Shown here: positions 1-11,805 of the stretch, piece by piece
How positions within the stretch are numbered: the stretch's first letter is position 1
Layout of the letters: each line of letters starts with the position of its first letter
Assembly: GCF_001411555.2 (NCBI RefSeq)
Contig: NC_049901.1
Location: 30,986,933-31,050,932 of the forward strand
Reading direction: 5' to 3'
Origin: Juglans regia
Taxonomy: Eukaryota; Streptophyta; Magnoliopsida; Fagales; Juglandaceae
Length of the DNA: 64,000 nt
The notes under the pieces: generated by a model
Seen by the model: only the letters and a program-made list of their open reading frames with translations
Told to the model about the DNA's origin: nothing
The model's database searches: none
Position numbers and translations under genes: made by a program

Positions 1-539
1 AAGAAAAACCAAAAAGTTCAAGTATGATTTTAGTGATTTTGATGACTTTTGTTCATGATTCAAAACATGATTATTCTTAGGAATATGTTATGAGTATAGT
101 AGAAAAAAAAAAGTTTGGTTTAATCATGAGTTTTGAGATTTGAAAGAATTACAACAAAAATCAAAGGAAATAGCCTTTGTAAGTTTCGGCCCTATAGAGT
201 TTTAATTGTTATGTTTAGTTTTAAATTTTTGTGAATTGATATTTGAGTTTAGGAAAAAATTTACATAAGGTATGTAAATTTTGGTGATATTTGGAGTTAG
301 GATGCAAAATCCTTAAGTTATGGGTAAAATGGTCATTTTTTCACATGTAGAGGGTAAAATGGTAATTTTACTCTAAGTTGATATTTATCCATATTTCTAA
401 TTGTTAGTGATTAAGTTCTAATTTTTAAAAATCACTACTTTCAGTTTCTCGTGATCGCATTGAGTTTTGTCTCGAAGCGTGAAGATCGAGGTAAGTTAGC
501 TTTTAACTTACTATCAGTTTAATGTGTATGAGTGATAAG

Positions 540-1000
540 TAAGCGAACTAAAGTGTATGTATGCATGTTATCATATGTGCCATGCCAAGTCATTACATAT
601 TTATCTGTTACACAGAATTTATTCTGTCATGAATTATTCATCTGCTACACAAGATATTATGTCACGTATTGCTATACATTGCAAGTATGTCATGTTAAGT
701 ATGCCATATGTTACATGTATTTCATGTCACGTAATATTCACTGTCACATGTTACGCCATGTTAAGAAATGTTGTCTGTTATATGGTATGCCATGTTACGA
801 AATTTTGCATGTTACATGTATGCCATATTATGAAATGTTATGAAATGTTCTCTATTACATTTATGTCTCGAAGTATGTCATGTCTGTCGTTTTACATTCA
901 TGTCACGTTATGCTACTTTAGGACTTCTGTCTTTTATGTCACGTTCATGTTACGTCACGTTACGAAATGTCATGTATGCCAGTTAAGTTATTCATGTCAA
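540..1000. repeat. Degenerate CATGTT/CACGTT low-complexity tract
   Basis: Short words ATGTTA, CATGTC and CACGTT recur every 5-12 bases with no fixed period. A second such tract lies at about 1480-1850 within the same LTR body. The apparent reading frames here (for example 557-1012) are by-products of this composition and resemble no protein. Confidence 0.6.
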
Positions 1001-1229
1001 TCACGACCCTAAGCGCTAGGTTGGGGTAATATCCTAGTGGAACTCATTTGTTCACGCTGGAGTGTCTAAATAGGTGTGAAATTCCCTGGGTTGACAAAGT
1101 ACAGTCAACAGGTTGCGAATGAGGCCTAATTAGCTGGTCACCGGAGCGCGCTAGGCACTAATGCCGATGGTGCCACACATTATGTTACGTGTGTCCACAG
1201 TAAGTGTGGCACAAACAAATAAGTCATGA

Positions 1230-1356
1230 GGCCACAACAATTGTGGAGCATGAAATATGGGGCCACAACAACTGTGGAGCATACACTACGTGAGACACAG
1301 CAATTGTGACACGTAGAATACGTGGGGCCACAACAACTGTGGAGTACGTATTAACG
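1230..1356. repeat. 31-33 bp minisatellite, four units with a conserved dyad
   Basis: Units begin at about 1230, 1261, 1292 and 1325. Each contains a short inverted repeat of the form CCACAA-CAA-TTGTGG, or a close variant in which the two arms still mostly pair. It lies inside the LTR body. Confidence 0.65.
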
Positions 1357-1479
1357 CACTCACCGCTGGTATAGAAACCTGTGATGTGATGCGGTAATCG
1401 GCAGGGACACACGGCTCAATGGGACCTGTGTAGCACCCATATGGTCACTTTAATGATTACGTCTATTGAATAAGATTCC

Positions 1480-1850
1480 AAGTTCATGCATTTCACGTTC
1501 AAGTCATGTTTCACGTTATGTTATGTTCAAATTTACGTTCACGCAATCATGGTAATCCCATGAGACAAGAATATGTTTCAAGTTCATGTTATGTTATGTT
1601 CACGTTTACGTTATGTTCCAAGTTCATATTTATGTTATGTCATGCTCAGGTTCATGTTATATTTCAAGTTCATGTTCAAATTATGCAAGTTCACGTTCAT
1701 GTTATGTTTCAAATCCATGTTATGTTTCAAGTCACGTTCATGCTAAACTTCAGTTTCAATTTAAGTTATGTCAGTTATGTTATGTTGTATGTCAAGTTAT
1801 GCTATGATTACTTATAATTTGATTATGCATTTATGCTTTTACTGCCATGC
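1480..1850. repeat. Degenerate TTCATGTTATG low-complexity tract
   Basis: Quasi-tandem words TTCACGTT, TTCATGTT and TATGTTTCAA make up this tract. It is the second of two such tracts in the same LTR body. It is not coding. Confidence 0.55.
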
Positions 1851-1891
1851 ATGCATCATTAACCTGTGTGGAAGTTTCCTGTTAACTTGCT

Positions 1892-1950
1892 GAGATTTGT
1901 AATCAAATCTCACTGTGGTAGTCTCAACTACCATTCTCCCCGAATGGTAG
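1892..1950 (+). other. Conserved double stem-loop, copy 1
   Basis: GAGATTT (1892-1898) pairs with AAATCTC (1905-1911) over a 6-base loop. Immediately after, TGGTAG (1916-1921) can pair with CTACCA (1928-1933). The same CTACCATT (1928-1935) can instead pair with AATGGTAG (1943-1950). Related stem-loops occur at the same relative place in three other LTRs in the window. The function is unknown; an RNA processing or polyadenylation role is only a guess. Confidence 0.55.
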
Positions 1951-2360
1951 ATCTTATTACAGGATCTGAAGGAGAATCAAGAATCGACCAACTGGAAACG
2001 ATCGACTAAGCGATGGTGCGACGTAAATGGTAGTACAGTAGTTACCTCAAGTTACTACTTGTATTTGTGGAGTTCAATCTCCAGCACTCTTTTGATCACA
2101 ACCATATGGACTATTATTGTGATCTCAGTTGTTTAGCATGTTATTATGTATGAAGTATGTTTTAAGTATTTGCGATATTTCGGTTTGGTGCATAGTATTG
2201 CTGAAGAAAAAAATCATCCGCTGTAAATATTGCATAATGCTAGATGCATGTTAGGAATATTGCATCTTATATGTCATGAACGGGGGCATGTAACCTTGTG
2301 TTGCATGTCTCGACGCTTCAAATGTCCGTCCGATCCCAAGCGGAATTTGGGGGCGTCACA

Positions 2361-2392
2361 GCCGTAATCCGCCTTGCACAACAGGCTCCCCC
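2361..2392 (+). repeat. Short remnant of the interrupted left LTR
   Basis: These 32 bases lie between the ends of two related LTRs and finish in CCCCC, which is repeated at 6562-6566 after the second. They roughly resemble the CACAGTGGGCTCCC area of the LTR at 10272-13050. I infer that both LTRs inserted into the left LTR of that element. Confidence 0.4.
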
Positions 2393-4087
2393 TGCAACAC
2401 CCCACTTGAGAAGAAAGGGAATTTTGGAGCTTGAGTTGACAAAAGAGCTTACTCCTTTGGCTTAGTTAGAATTATTAGAAAATTTTAGTGCTTTATTAAA
2501 TTTGAGGAAATGTGCCAAGAGGCCAATGGAAAAATGACACATAGTGTAGTGGAGACTTGCCACCTTGGTGGGCTAAGTGACTTAGTTAAAATATTGGATG
2601 GATTTGGAGAAGGCTCGAGAGTGGTTTAATAAGGGCCCTAGTTTACTGAGATGAGATGGGCTAAGGATAGACACAAAAGATTTTAGACCCAACTTGATGT
2701 ACACAAGACATTAGGCCTAACTTAGAAGACATAAGACTATTGGGCGCAACTTAGTCAGATCCATGGCTAATAGCCCAATTTAGAAAAGTCCCAAAGTTAG
2801 GACCCAACCAAGTGGACTATTGAGGCCAAGAAAATGACCAATAAATTTGAACATGAGGCCCATGGATAAGTCCACTTCTAGGCCCACAACAAAGGCTTGT
2901 TCATAAGGCACAATAAGAACCCAACACTTGGAGCGCAAGCCTTGTATTTCATATCACTATTCCAATTGGATCCACTTATACCACACCATTGGTTTCCATT
3001 CTACCCAAACTCAACCTACATGCCCCTAGGGTTCCCTTCCAACCATGGTAATGCTTCTAACTTGAATTAAGGTTACTATTCATCACACCCATGAATAGTA
3101 ACTCAAAGCATCAGGACTTGCATAGTTTTCTTGAAACCCTTTTCTTCATAATTTTAGATCTAAAATTTTCATCTTTTACACTTTTTTTACATCACTTTTA
3201 GACAACCCTTGAAGGTTAGAATTAACCCAACCCATGTCACTTGAGGCAAATTCATGTCAATGCCACAACAACCCACCAATTGGCACACTTGGTGCAAAAC
3301 CATGCAACCCTTCAACAAGTTACCAAAGCCACGCCTCTTCCACAAGCTTTTCAAGAGGTTTTCTGCACCATTCAAGCCTCATTATGTCACATAAAATTAG
3401 ACCTAAGAGGTGGCCAAAAACAATCCCATAAGGCAAGCCAAAATCACAACTATTTCACCTAGGAAATGAAGTTTTGTCCCAACCGAGTACACTTGTTCCT
3501 TCAAGAATTTTCTACATTTAAATGACCCACCTCTGGCCATTTCACCCTAAGAAATTTATTTAAAGCACTTCATACAAGATTATCCAATCCGCTTCTATGA
3601 ACCTCAAAACCAATTGGCAAATAGGAAGGTGAAGCACATCATGTTGACCGAAACCCATGCCCTTCCAAATCCCTTCCTACATTTTCTGCTCAAACCAAAT
3701 CAATTGACCATCACTCATACTTCTTTATCCACTTGAGATAGCCAGTCAATGGTGGTAATTATGCCCTCAAATTAGACCAAGAGGATGGGACGAGAGAGGG
3801 ATCAAAACTGGACAGTTTTGGACGAAACCAAAACCGTCGGCCATAACTTGCTTTCCTTGTGAATTCTGTTTCAAATTTCTGGAACTACTCCGCCCCTGTA
3901 CCTATGGCCATCTTCTAGCACTTTACCATGAGATAATTATGAGGCTTTAGGACACTATTCAATTGACCAAACCATGACACAACTGAAATTGCACTCAACA
4001 CCCTCCACCACCCACATTCACCACTCACAACCCTCACCCTTTAGCCAAGCTATGCCCCTCCTCACCCATCACCCCTCCATTGAGTCC

Positions 4088-4095
4088 TATAAATA
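4088..4095 (+). promoter_or_regulatory. TATA box of the solo LTR
   Basis: TATAAATA is preceded by a CT-rich stretch and followed by C-rich sequence. This is the only strong TATA context inside the 2393-6561 repeat and would mark the U3/R border. Confidence 0.5.
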
Positions 4096-6036
4096 CCCCC
4101 CTTCACCCCTCACTTCCTCACACAACTTCCTTAAGCATTCTCCTAGCATTATTGAGAGCTAAATACTCCTAGTGTGAGAGAAGGGTGAAACTGAGTGTTT
4201 GAGAGTGAGTTCTTGGAGTGAGTTGATTTTTGGAGCATCAAAGCCACGGTTTGGTGAGCAATCTTACCTTATCTTTTGCTGGGTGTTAGAATTACATGTT
4301 AGGCTTTGAATTATGGCATGAGAAAGAAGATTTGATTGAGTTATATGAGGTTTAACTTGAAGACATGCATTTCGGTTTAGATTTGAAATCTTGCTTGAAT
4401 AAATTGTTTTGGGATGAAATTCTAGCATGACATATTTGAGATGATCTTACATATTTTACTAATGTCTTGAATGATTTATTGGATATTTAAATTTGAGAAA
4501 AACAACATGTCATGATAGGTTTATAAATCAATATCTTGTGTTGATCATCAAGCATGTTTCGGGTTACACTTGGTTGGAGTTTATCTTGAGGAATCTTGGC
4601 TAAGTTTCCAAAGCATGAGTGTTAAACATCTAGAAATGCTTTGTTATCAAGATGAGAGTTAGAATGCATGATTCATTTAGCCTTTAAAACCCACATTGAC
4701 AAAGAGAAGCTAGAAACATCATGTATGCACTCGGTTTGAAGATTTTATGATGATTTGGTGTTGATCAATGCATGAGTGTTGGGATAAACTCGTGTGACCT
4801 GAATCTAAGTTATGAACATGTTTCCAAGATCAGATTTAAGGTTTGCTACTTGATCACAAATGCATCCAAATGGGTTAGAGGCTTGGAAATCACAAAAAGC
4901 CCACAAAATGCATGCTATGGGTTGGATTGATTCTTTCATAATAGTTGATTGATTCTTAAAATTATATGGTCATATATAGATTTAGAACATGAAAAACATG
5001 AAGTTTGTGAAATTGGTGAAATTTGGGGCCAAAATGCAAATAGGAAAAGTTTAGTGCCTAAGTGGCAATTTCAAGAAAAAGTAGGGGAAGTTTCGTAGAT
5101 ATGTTTTTTAACCCTTTTGATTTTGAACATATTCCTTAGTTTTACAATTTCTAACTTAGAATAACTTTTATTACGGCCGCATCAAATTCTTAAGTACTCG
5201 GAAAGTTTGTAAGTTAGCTTCTAACTTACAAACTTAGCTTCTAACTTACTCTTAGATAATTTATATATGATTATTGTATAAATGCCACATTTATAGTAAA
5301 TGTAATTTTGAGCATGAAATATCATATGATACATCATTAAGAGCTTGATTACTTGCTTGAATGACATGTTAGAATCTCATCATTTTAGCATATTGCATAT
5401 AAATGTCATTGTCACATGAAGCTCACTACATATGGACATGTGATGAAATATATATTTTTTTTCAAGCATAACATGAAAATAAATATTGTTACGACTCCAA
5501 AGGATAGATGGAGAATTATCCTATTGGAACTCCTCTATATATTTTAGAGTGAGTAAAAATGGAGTAGTAACCCCTGGTTGACAAAGAACCGTCAACGGGG
5601 TTCGAATGGATTCTTTTTAAAGAATGCTGGAGTGAAATCATATATCACACCTAATGTTGATGGGTGCATACGTTATGATGATATGTTATGATGATGATAT
5701 GTTATGACGAAATGGTTAATGATGCCAATGCATTGGGTTACAATGTCTACAGATAAAGACGTAGTTTCAATATGAGTTGTACTACGGTCATCGGTAGGTA
5801 CGGGAGTTGTGATGATACCATATGTTATGTTAATGATGGCTTTAATAACTATGTTATGTTTTTTTAAAATTGAAGTGAAAAATGTTCTTTGCAAGAAAAT
5901 GTCCATTAAAATCTTTCTAAAAGATGTTGAGGAATCTGGATGGGAGATAAATACATATTTTTCTTCTGCATGCATCTAATTTTTATCATTAATTATACAT
6001 ATTTTATCTATGTGCAAGTTGATTGTTTAACTTACT

Positions 6037-6094
6037 GAGATTTTAAGGAATCTCATTGTGGTAGTTCCCACTACCAGTCCTTCCGAAATGGTAG
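6037..6094 (+). other. Conserved double stem-loop, copy 2
   Basis: GAGATT (6037-6042) pairs with AATCTC (6049-6054). TGGTAGT (6059-6065) pairs with ACTACCA (6070-6076), and CTACCA (6071-6076) can also pair with TGGTAG (6089-6094). The layout equals that at 1892-1950. Confidence 0.55.
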
Positions 6095-7230
6095 AAGTTG
6101 TGTCAGGACTAGCATACGATGAATAAGATGAACTGTTGGTTTCAGATGGTTGAGGATGAGCCCGATCCTGAGCGGAGGCTGGATTTGATTTTAGTGTTTA
6201 TAGCAATGACTCTATACACCATAGAGCAGGTGAGAGAATTGACTTGAAACTTTGATGTAGTATTTGTAGTAAGAAGATTCTATCTCCCACTTTATGTATG
6301 AACTCATGCCTTACTATGTAGATCTCCGAAGTAAGGCAGTATCTATTTATGATTAACTTAATCTATTGGGATGTTTAGTTCATTCTGGCATAAAATTTTT
6401 ATAAGTCACTCTATTTCCACTGCGATTATTGCACACTGCTAGTTGCATACTAAGATGCATTGTATATTAACTATCATGAATGAGAGTATGTAACCATGTA
6501 TTGAATGTCCCGACACTCTAAGTCTTCGTTACTTCCCAAGCGGGGGTCTGGGGGCATCACACCCCCTCTTAGGCTCATTGTCTCTCTAAAACTCTTGCTC
6601 TCTTGCTCTTTCTGCCCCTCACATTTCCGCTCTCTCCAGCAACACACACACATCATTTCTCTCTCAATTCGAGACATCATATCACCATTTGGAGGACCAC
6701 CTCGACATCCACTATCGGGAACAACCACTAGTAGCAAAGTAACACTCGTGGCATCTTGATCATCTAGAATTCCTACCTCCGCACTGTAAGTGGTTCTTAG
6801 ACTAGCTTTTAAAATAGTTGTAGTTGAAAAATTATGAAACTGTATTTTTTACAATCTGGTTGTGAACTATGAACATATTATTTATGTGAAGCGTTGGGAT
6901 TGATCTATACTGAAGGCTATGAATTCGTGAATTGGCCGAGGGTTGTGGAGCGTTGGGAAGGAGACATATAGTTGATTATGATGTTGAAAATTGGTTGATG
7001 TTAAATAATGTATTTGGTTTTATTTTATGTTTTATGTTGTTGCTATGTCATTCACTAATTAACTATTACATGTTTGTCTGCATTATATTTGCTAGTGTAA
7101 ATTGGTTTTGTCAATTACATCCTATGCCATTCACTCATTAATATTTCTGTAATTGTGCTCTGGTTATGAGTAAACTAGAATTGAAAAAATTGTTGATTTT
7201 TTAGTTACATAATTTTGTGGGTGTGCGCGT

Positions 7231-7800
7231 ATCACGATCCCAACCTGAGGTGGGGCATTATCTCGATGGAGCTCATTTGGTCACTCGAGAATGCATAAAA
7301 CTGAGTGACATCCGCTAGGTTTTTGCCAGGCAACAACTGTTTCGGGCGCGAAGCTGGGCATCACTTGTTACGAAGTCACACGCACGATCGTTACCCGTGG
7401 TATGGCAAAGGGAGTAAGAGTATGCTGATGGTCTATAGGGGAGACCAAGATGCATGCATTAATAAAATGATTGTATGGATTGTATGTGGATCACGACCCC
7501 AAGTCGAGATGAGGCATTATCTCGGTAGATCTACTTTGGCCACTAGGGAGTGTGTAGAACTTAGCGACATCCTCTGGGTTTTCATCGAGCAATAATGAGT
7601 TGGGGCGAGATGGTAACACTCTCGGGTCGACTTCGTTGCCTCTTTGGTGGTGGAGGCTAGAGGGTGCATGGTCATGTACAGGTCAAGCGTAGAGCTGGGC
7701 ATCACTTGTTACAAAGTCACACACACAGTCATTACCCGTGGTGTGACGAACAAAGCCAGAGTGAGCAGATAGTCTATATGGGAGATCATGGTGCATACCT
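7231..7800 (+). repeat. Two tandem copies of a ~310 bp LTR module
   Basis: The CACGAYCCC...GGCATTATCTCG module starts at about 7224 and again at about 7492. Each copy runs to a GGAGA(C/T)CA(A/T)G motif followed by GCATGCATTAA or GCATACCTTAA. The first copy is about 260 bp, apparently with an internal deletion. The same pair occurs in the right LTR at 11806-12455. Confidence 0.6.
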
Positions 7801-8002
7801 TAATTTAAAACGGAAGTTTTCAACATAAAAAATGTGATTTTTGGATGCATGGAGTTTTGTGTGAGATTTAGGGATATACTTTTGTTCAAAATCTTGCAAA
7901 TGTTATAATTCTCTGAAAGTCCTATTATTATTTATTTTTTACATAATTTCATATTTTTCCACTTGCTTGTATTTTGAGTGTTAGTTTTGATTTCATTTAC
8001 TA

Positions 8003-8047
8003 AGATTTTGCGAAATCTCACTGTGAAATCCCCACATGCGGTTTCAC
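8003..8047 (+). other. Conserved double stem-loop, copy 3
   Basis: AGATTT (8003-8008) pairs with AAATCT (8013-8018) over a TGCG loop. GTGAAA (8023-8028) pairs with TTTCAC (8042-8047). The second stem has different bases from copies 1 and 2 yet still pairs. Confidence 0.5.
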
Positions 8048-8402
8048 CCAGCAGAATCGTAGATGTTCTTGCAACGGATAGGTTCGAGTATGGAGGTCCG
8101 GCTCCACCTGAGGGGTGAAGCTTTGGGGCCTTTCCCCCTTTGTGTTTAAGCGTTGTTATTTGGCTTAATCTTATTTTTATGTTTGTAATATTTATTTTAA
8201 GCAGTAGTTTGGAAAACTTGTGGTGGATATTTGCTTGGTAGTGTAGCTTTAATATCTGGTACTGCTAGAATTAATGATTGCCCTTTTATTTTTACACTAC
8301 AAATTAACTGCACACTACTGTATTGCATGTATGCACACACTTGCTATCACAATCTGCTAGGGATGTATGATTTGAGCAGCCAACATCTCAGCATCACGAC
8401 TT

Positions 8403-10260
8403 TAGTACCACAAGGATAAGTGCTAGTTAGAATTGAGGTGATGAGCAGTTAAGTCTATGTTGTCGAGTGGAGGTTTGTAGGTGCTTGTTATGGCTGATTC
8501 GGATGGTTTCAGAACTTTTTGATTGCGTTACTTATTTTAGATGGGAAGGGCGGACCTTTGATTAGGTAGGTACATCCTGGATGAGGTTTGGGTGTGAGCA
8601 TACTATTGCCTTAGAGCTTATCATTAATATATGTGTTGGCATGTCTAGGAGTTGACGAAATAATCTAAATCTCCTCAGTTGCAAATGCTTTAAGTTTCGT
8701 TACCCATAGAATTCGCTCTAAATGTTATCGACTTAACTCTTTTCAATTACTCAAACCTTCCTACAGTTATACTTTTTACATCCTCGAAAAAGATCTTTCC
8801 ATGAATTCTTTGCACAATGGTTCTTATGACATGAGTTAGCTTATTTTTTTAAAGTCATGGTCCATTTCTGTTTCTAAGTCGTCATTCTTGAAATTCTTTT
8901 GGAAATTGATATGAAGGGAAACCACCAATTTTGTAAATCTTTTAGAGTTGGATTTTGAGGGGAAAGAAACTACTTTATTTATGTCTATTCACTTTGTCTA
9001 CCTATTTTTGAGAACTCAACCTCCTTATCCGACCTAATGAAATCCTTTTGGCAACTTAGTTTTTTTAGAAGAGTTTTGGTGCCTTTTTTTAACGAATTGT
9101 TAGAATTTTTATTTTCTTTGTATTTTTGTCAAGAAAATATCAATGTAAGGACCAACCTTGTACCTCAACAACCTTGTTGTAGCTTTCTCAATTCCATTGC
9201 AAATCAAAGTTATTCCTTAGTCACTTGGCGAAGCAAACCTTTTGTGACTAATTGTGACTTCATTCATTACATCAATTTTCTTTCGCCGATAGGAAGCATG
9301 CTACTAAGTCCTAACTTTCACCACTTCACATTTGACTTTTTACTGTTTTATTTTGACTACTATACCTTATCCACTGCATAGGCTTGACTTAGTGTATGGG
9401 TTTCTAAGTTCTTAAATCACTTCAAGGAAATTGTTGGTAATGATGTTCTAGGTAGACTCTTTTAAGCGTCGATCCTTACACATTGATATGGCAATATTTT
9501 TTTTCTTCCGTTTGGAGAGCTTAGGTTGATTGATACTAGTATGTTTTAATTGATCACATGTGTATTTTCAAGGAGTATTGGTTTTGACTAAGGATTCAAG
9601 AGATTAACTAGTAAAATATGTGAGTGTGTAGGAATTTCATAGAGTAGAGGTCCTTGTTTCATTTAAGCTTGGAAGTAGTTGCTTTGGTAGGTGTTGAAGC
9701 GGATTCGATACAATAGTGTTATATTTAAGAGATCTTAGCCTTAGGTATTTTGGTGAAATGATCAAAGTGTGCAACAGAAGCATGGTTCTTAGTAACATAA
9801 AGGTTGGGAGTAAAATTTTCGTGATGATCTTTGAGGAGTTAGCTGTGACTTGAGATCATATAGCAATTTAAATTTGAGACTATACAAGGTTGATCATGTT
9901 GCAGTTCAAATTTTTTGTTATTAATGGTTGGGTTTAGAAGGGATTGGTAGGTAACCAAAGTGAGCGCAATAGAGGCTTAGAAGTTGAAAGCTTAAGCATC
10001 AACAACGGGCAACATAATGTATATTATGAGGCGATGATCATCAGGATCCATGGGTAATGTAGGATATGTCTTTGTAGAACCAGAGATTTTGGTTAGCACG
10101 GCCTGCCTTGGGATTTTAAACACGAGGTTCGAATGGGAGAACTAGTTTTGGTTATACTAGGGGAACCTCTGAGGAAGTAAGGGTAGAGACTATTGACTTT
10201 TTAAGTCATTGGAAATTAGTTATACTTACGTGGAGCAAATTTCGAGGACTAAATTTTAAT
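8403..10260 (+). other. Internal region of the LTR element, no recognisable protein
   Basis: About 1.9 kb lies between the two LTR segments. The longest frame (9037-9381) resembles nothing I know. The last 40 bases, AAATTTCGAGGACTAAATTT followed by a purine tract, match what usually closes the internal region of plant Ty3/Gypsy elements just before the 3' LTR. I infer a coding-deficient or heavily decayed internal region. Confidence 0.4.
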
Positions 10261-10271
10261 AAGGGGGAGGA
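10261..10271 (+). promoter_or_regulatory. Polypurine tract before the right LTR
   Basis: AAGGGGGAGGA directly precedes TGTGAAGCC, the inferred start of the right LTR at 10272. This is the standard layout for priming plus-strand DNA synthesis in LTR retroelements. Confidence 0.65.
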
Positions 10272-10647
10272 TGTGAAGCCAAGCCCTAAAACCCCATGCC
10301 TGGGTTTTTTGTTATTGTTGGCATGGACCGTGTAAAAGCCCAAACCTTGAATTAAGGCCCAGCCTCTTTACCCCATACAATGTCGTTTTGGCTCTAAGGG
10401 GATAAAACCCAAATTTTCTTCTCTTCTCTCTTTCTCTCCTCCTCCCTTTCTTCTCTCATGCCACACCCCTCCCCTCCCTCATGGAACTCTCTCCCTCTGC
10501 TACTTCCATGAGTCACGCATGCCACCCACGCCTGCCATGAGCTCGCCCCCACGCGACGAAGTTGCTTGCTGCGTTTACCATCGTTTGACCGCCACCCACT
10601 TCTTCAATTAGCAACCAAGCCTCGTCGTCGTGAAGGGTGGTTTAGCC

Positions 10648-10655
10648 TATATATA
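10648..10655 (+). promoter_or_regulatory. TATA-like box in the right LTR
   Basis: TATATATA is flanked by GCC and GGCC. It lies about 380 bases into the LTR and upstream of the pyrimidine-rich leader. Confidence 0.4.
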
Positions 10656-10852
10656 GGCCAAAATCCACCCGCTCTGATCACCCCATCTCCACCTCCAACG
10701 GCTACACTTCCCTCTCAATTTCTTCCTCATTTCGCAGATCTCTCTATCTTTCAACCTCTGCTCCTTTTACTTAGGGATTTTGCTGACGTCCAACCTCAAG
10801 ACCAAGCATGTCAGCCTTTGATCTCTCCTTTTGATCTCTCCTTCTCTGGCTT

Positions 10853-10860
<8 letters not shown>

Positions 10861-10896
<36 letters not shown>

Positions 10897-11021
10897 ACTT
10901 CTGTTTTCTCTCTATTGTGTATCGTTGTCGTCGGTCGTCCAACACTACATCTGACCAAGACCATCGATAACATTCACTGATTTCATCCCACTCTCGGCAC
11001 CACTTTCCTCCCTCATATCTC

Positions 11022-11070
<49 letters not shown>

Positions 11071-11271
11071 AGGGCTCCACCGAAATCTGTCGCACCCTGA
11101 CACACCACCGTGGATATGCTCACCCAACACAAGCCCAAGCACCACCCCACTAACTCTCTTTTCCTATTGAAAAAAGCTTAGGCCTTTGGGTTTGAAAAAC
11201 CCTAGCCGCCACCGTCACCCTGTTGTGCCCCATCTTCCACAGTGGGCTCCCTTCCCTTTCTGGCTCACCGT

Positions 11272-11321
<50 letters not shown>
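10861..11321. repeat. Three (TC)n microsatellites in the LTR leader
   Basis: Nearly pure TC runs lie at 10861-10894, about 11025-11066 and 11281-11321. The spacing sequence between them is CT-rich as well. Confidence 0.9.
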
Positions 11322-11322
<1 letters not shown>

Positions 11323-11805
11323 GCAACACACGCACATCATTTCTCTCTCAATTTGAGACATCACATGACCACCTTGACTTCCACTTTCGGGAACAACCAC
11401 TAGCAGTAAAGTAACACTCCTGGCATCTTGATCATCTAGAATTCCTACCTTCGCGCTGTAAGTGGTTCTCGAACTAGCTTTTAAAATAATTGTAGTTGGA
11501 AAAATTATGAAACTATATTTTGTTCAGTCCGGTTGTGAATTGTGAATGGATTACTTGTGTGAAGCATTGGGAACGAAACATGTAGTTGGTTGTGATGTTC
11601 AAAATTGGTTCCTAATATTGTATTTGATTTTATTATATGTTTTATGATGTTGCTATGTCATTCACTAATAACTATTGCATTTTTGTCTGCATTATATTTG
11701 TTAGCTGTCATTGGTATTCCTGTAATTGTGCTCTGGTTATGTGTAAACTTGAATTGGAAAATTTTTTAGTTTTTGTGTCAAATAATTTTGTGGGTGTGTG
11801 CATAT

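Larger units (their letters stand above)
1..2360 (+). repeat. LTR-type repeat, right-hand part (left edge outside window)
   Basis: No coding frame is convincing here. The segment ends with GGGGGCGTCACA at 2360, closely matching the GGGGGCATCACA end of the solo LTR at 6561. About 60 bases before each end also match (a CGACRCTYYAA stretch, then CCCAAGCGG). It shares three more modules in the same order with that LTR: a GTAAGTTAGCTT stretch (about 491 versus 5210), a CACGACYCYAA block followed by GGTTGACAAAG (about 1003 versus 5489), and a pair of stem-loops (1892-1950 versus 6037-6094). I infer a long LTR of the same superfamily, Ty3/Gypsy-like by its long non-coding body. The left end and any target duplication lie outside the window. 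Confidence 0.5.
2393..6561 (+). mobile_element. Solo LTR of about 4.2 kb with 5 bp target duplication
   Basis: The segment begins TGCAACACCCC and ends GGGGGCATCACA, which are near-inverted complements with TG...CA termini as expected for an LTR. It is flanked on both sides by CCCCC (2388-2392 and 6562-6566), a 5 bp duplication, although a homopolymer is weak evidence. A TATA-like TATAAATA lies at 4088-4095, with pyrimidine-rich sequence around it. There is no polyprotein. The body shares modules with 1-2360. The simplest reading is a solo LTR left by recombination between the two LTRs of a Ty3/Gypsy-like or LARD-like element. At 4.2 kb it is unusually long for an LTR. Confidence 0.55.
6567..8402 (+). 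repeat. Left LTR (3' part) of a non-coding LTR retroelement
   Basis: This segment aligns by eye with 11320-13050. Both run from an AACACACRCACATC motif through TAAGTGGTTCT, a tandemly repeated CACGACCCCAAGTCGAGATG module and a stem-loop pair, to a CCAACATCT end region. The upstream part of this LTR is displaced by the insertions at 1-2360 and 2393-6561. The exact right end (near 8402) is not resolved, and I see no primer-binding site just after it. Confidence 0.5.

Noticed and set aside
557..1012. 151-residue frame
   Set aside because: Made of recurring CATGTT/CACGTT words inside an LTR; the His/Cys/Met-rich product is a compositional artefact.
9037..9381. 114-residue frame between the two LTR segments
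   Set aside because: No recognisable retroelement or host motif; length is within chance in AT-rich DNA. Kept only as part of the internal remnant.
10767..11414. Several frames with Ser-Leu or Arg-Glu repeats
   Set aside because: They translate (TC)n/(GA)n microsatellites.
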